Source: Anolis sagrei | Lineage: Eukaryota > Chordata > Lepidosauria > Squamata > Anolidae | NCBI RefSeq assembly: GCF_037176765.1 | Contig: NC_090034.1 | Location: 98,169,500 to 98,233,499, forward strand | Length of the DNA stretch: 64,000 nucleotides | Direction: 5' to 3' | Shown here: positions 63,960 to 64,000 of the stretch, piece after piece | Position numbering within the stretch: the first letter of the stretch is position 1 | Layout of the letters: each line of letters begins with the position of its first letter | Position numbers and translations under genes: made by a program | Notes under the pieces: model-generated | Database searches by the model: none | What the model saw: the letters and a program-made list of their open reading frames with translations, nothing else | What the model was told of the DNA's origin: nothing

Positions 63960-64000
63960 GGTTTTTTTGTTTTGTTTTTGTTTGTTTGTTTTTTGGTCGT
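63960..64000 (-). mobile_element. start of a reversed tRNA-SINE
   Basis: T-rich run ending TTTTTTGGTCGT, as at 13216 and 53833; cut by the window edge. Confidence 0.6.

Overview
The window looks like nuclear DNA of a squamate reptile, probably an iguanian (anole-like) lizard. Three things point that way: split vertebrate genes with GT-AG introns; a dense repeat load of CR1, L2, BovB and Penelope retroelements together with tRNA-derived Sauria-type SINEs; and hAT, mariner and Helitron DNA transposons. There are no bacterial operons. Family names for repeats come from recognised termini, motifs and tails, not from a database search.

Three host genes are well supported. (1) The last five coding exons (5-9) of a cytochrome P450 family 2 gene lie on + at 1279-10742. 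Exon lengths are 177, 142, 188, 142 and 182 bp, the usual CYP2 pattern; exons 1-4 lie before the window. (2) BLOC1S3 lies on + with its whole coding sequence in one exon (17509-18084). It sits behind a CpG-rich promoter (about 14985-15306) carrying repeated NRF1-type palindromes and an E-box. (3) A complete tandem-repeat galectin of the LGALS4/LGALS9 group lies on -, in 11 coding exons from 39250 down to 20615. The exons join in frame to 328 residues with two carbohydrate-recognition domains and a linker built from tiny exons. BLOC1S3 and the galectin are tail to tail. In human, CYP2A/B/F/S genes, LGALS4 and BLOC1S3 all lie on 19q13, so the gene content fits a 19q13-like block. A possible first coding exon of an unidentified gene lies at 57767-57820.

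The rest is almost entirely repeats. 1-15 kb: CYP2 introns and 3' flank, filled with hAT, L2, CR1, Penelope, SINE and Helitron pieces. 15-20 kb: the BLOC1S3 locus. 20-39 kb: galectin introns, including a nested mariner/L2 complex, several hAT copies and a 3.7-kb satellite built of ~42-bp monomers in ~600-bp higher-order units (31.7-35.4 kb). 39-64 kb: gene-poor, with a nearly 2.4-kb CR1 copy, LINEs with a zinc-finger-like tail, a BovB end, two probable LTR fossils, fold-back elements and a ~73-bp minisatellite.

The observations I rate highest are hammerhead-ribozyme-like folds repeated in the Penelope termini, the higher-order intronic satellite, an internal sequence module shared by Helitron and hAT elements, the NRF1-site tandem array at the BLOC1S3 promoter, the galectin with mixed gal-9-like and gal-4-like halves, and several near-perfect long palindromes.
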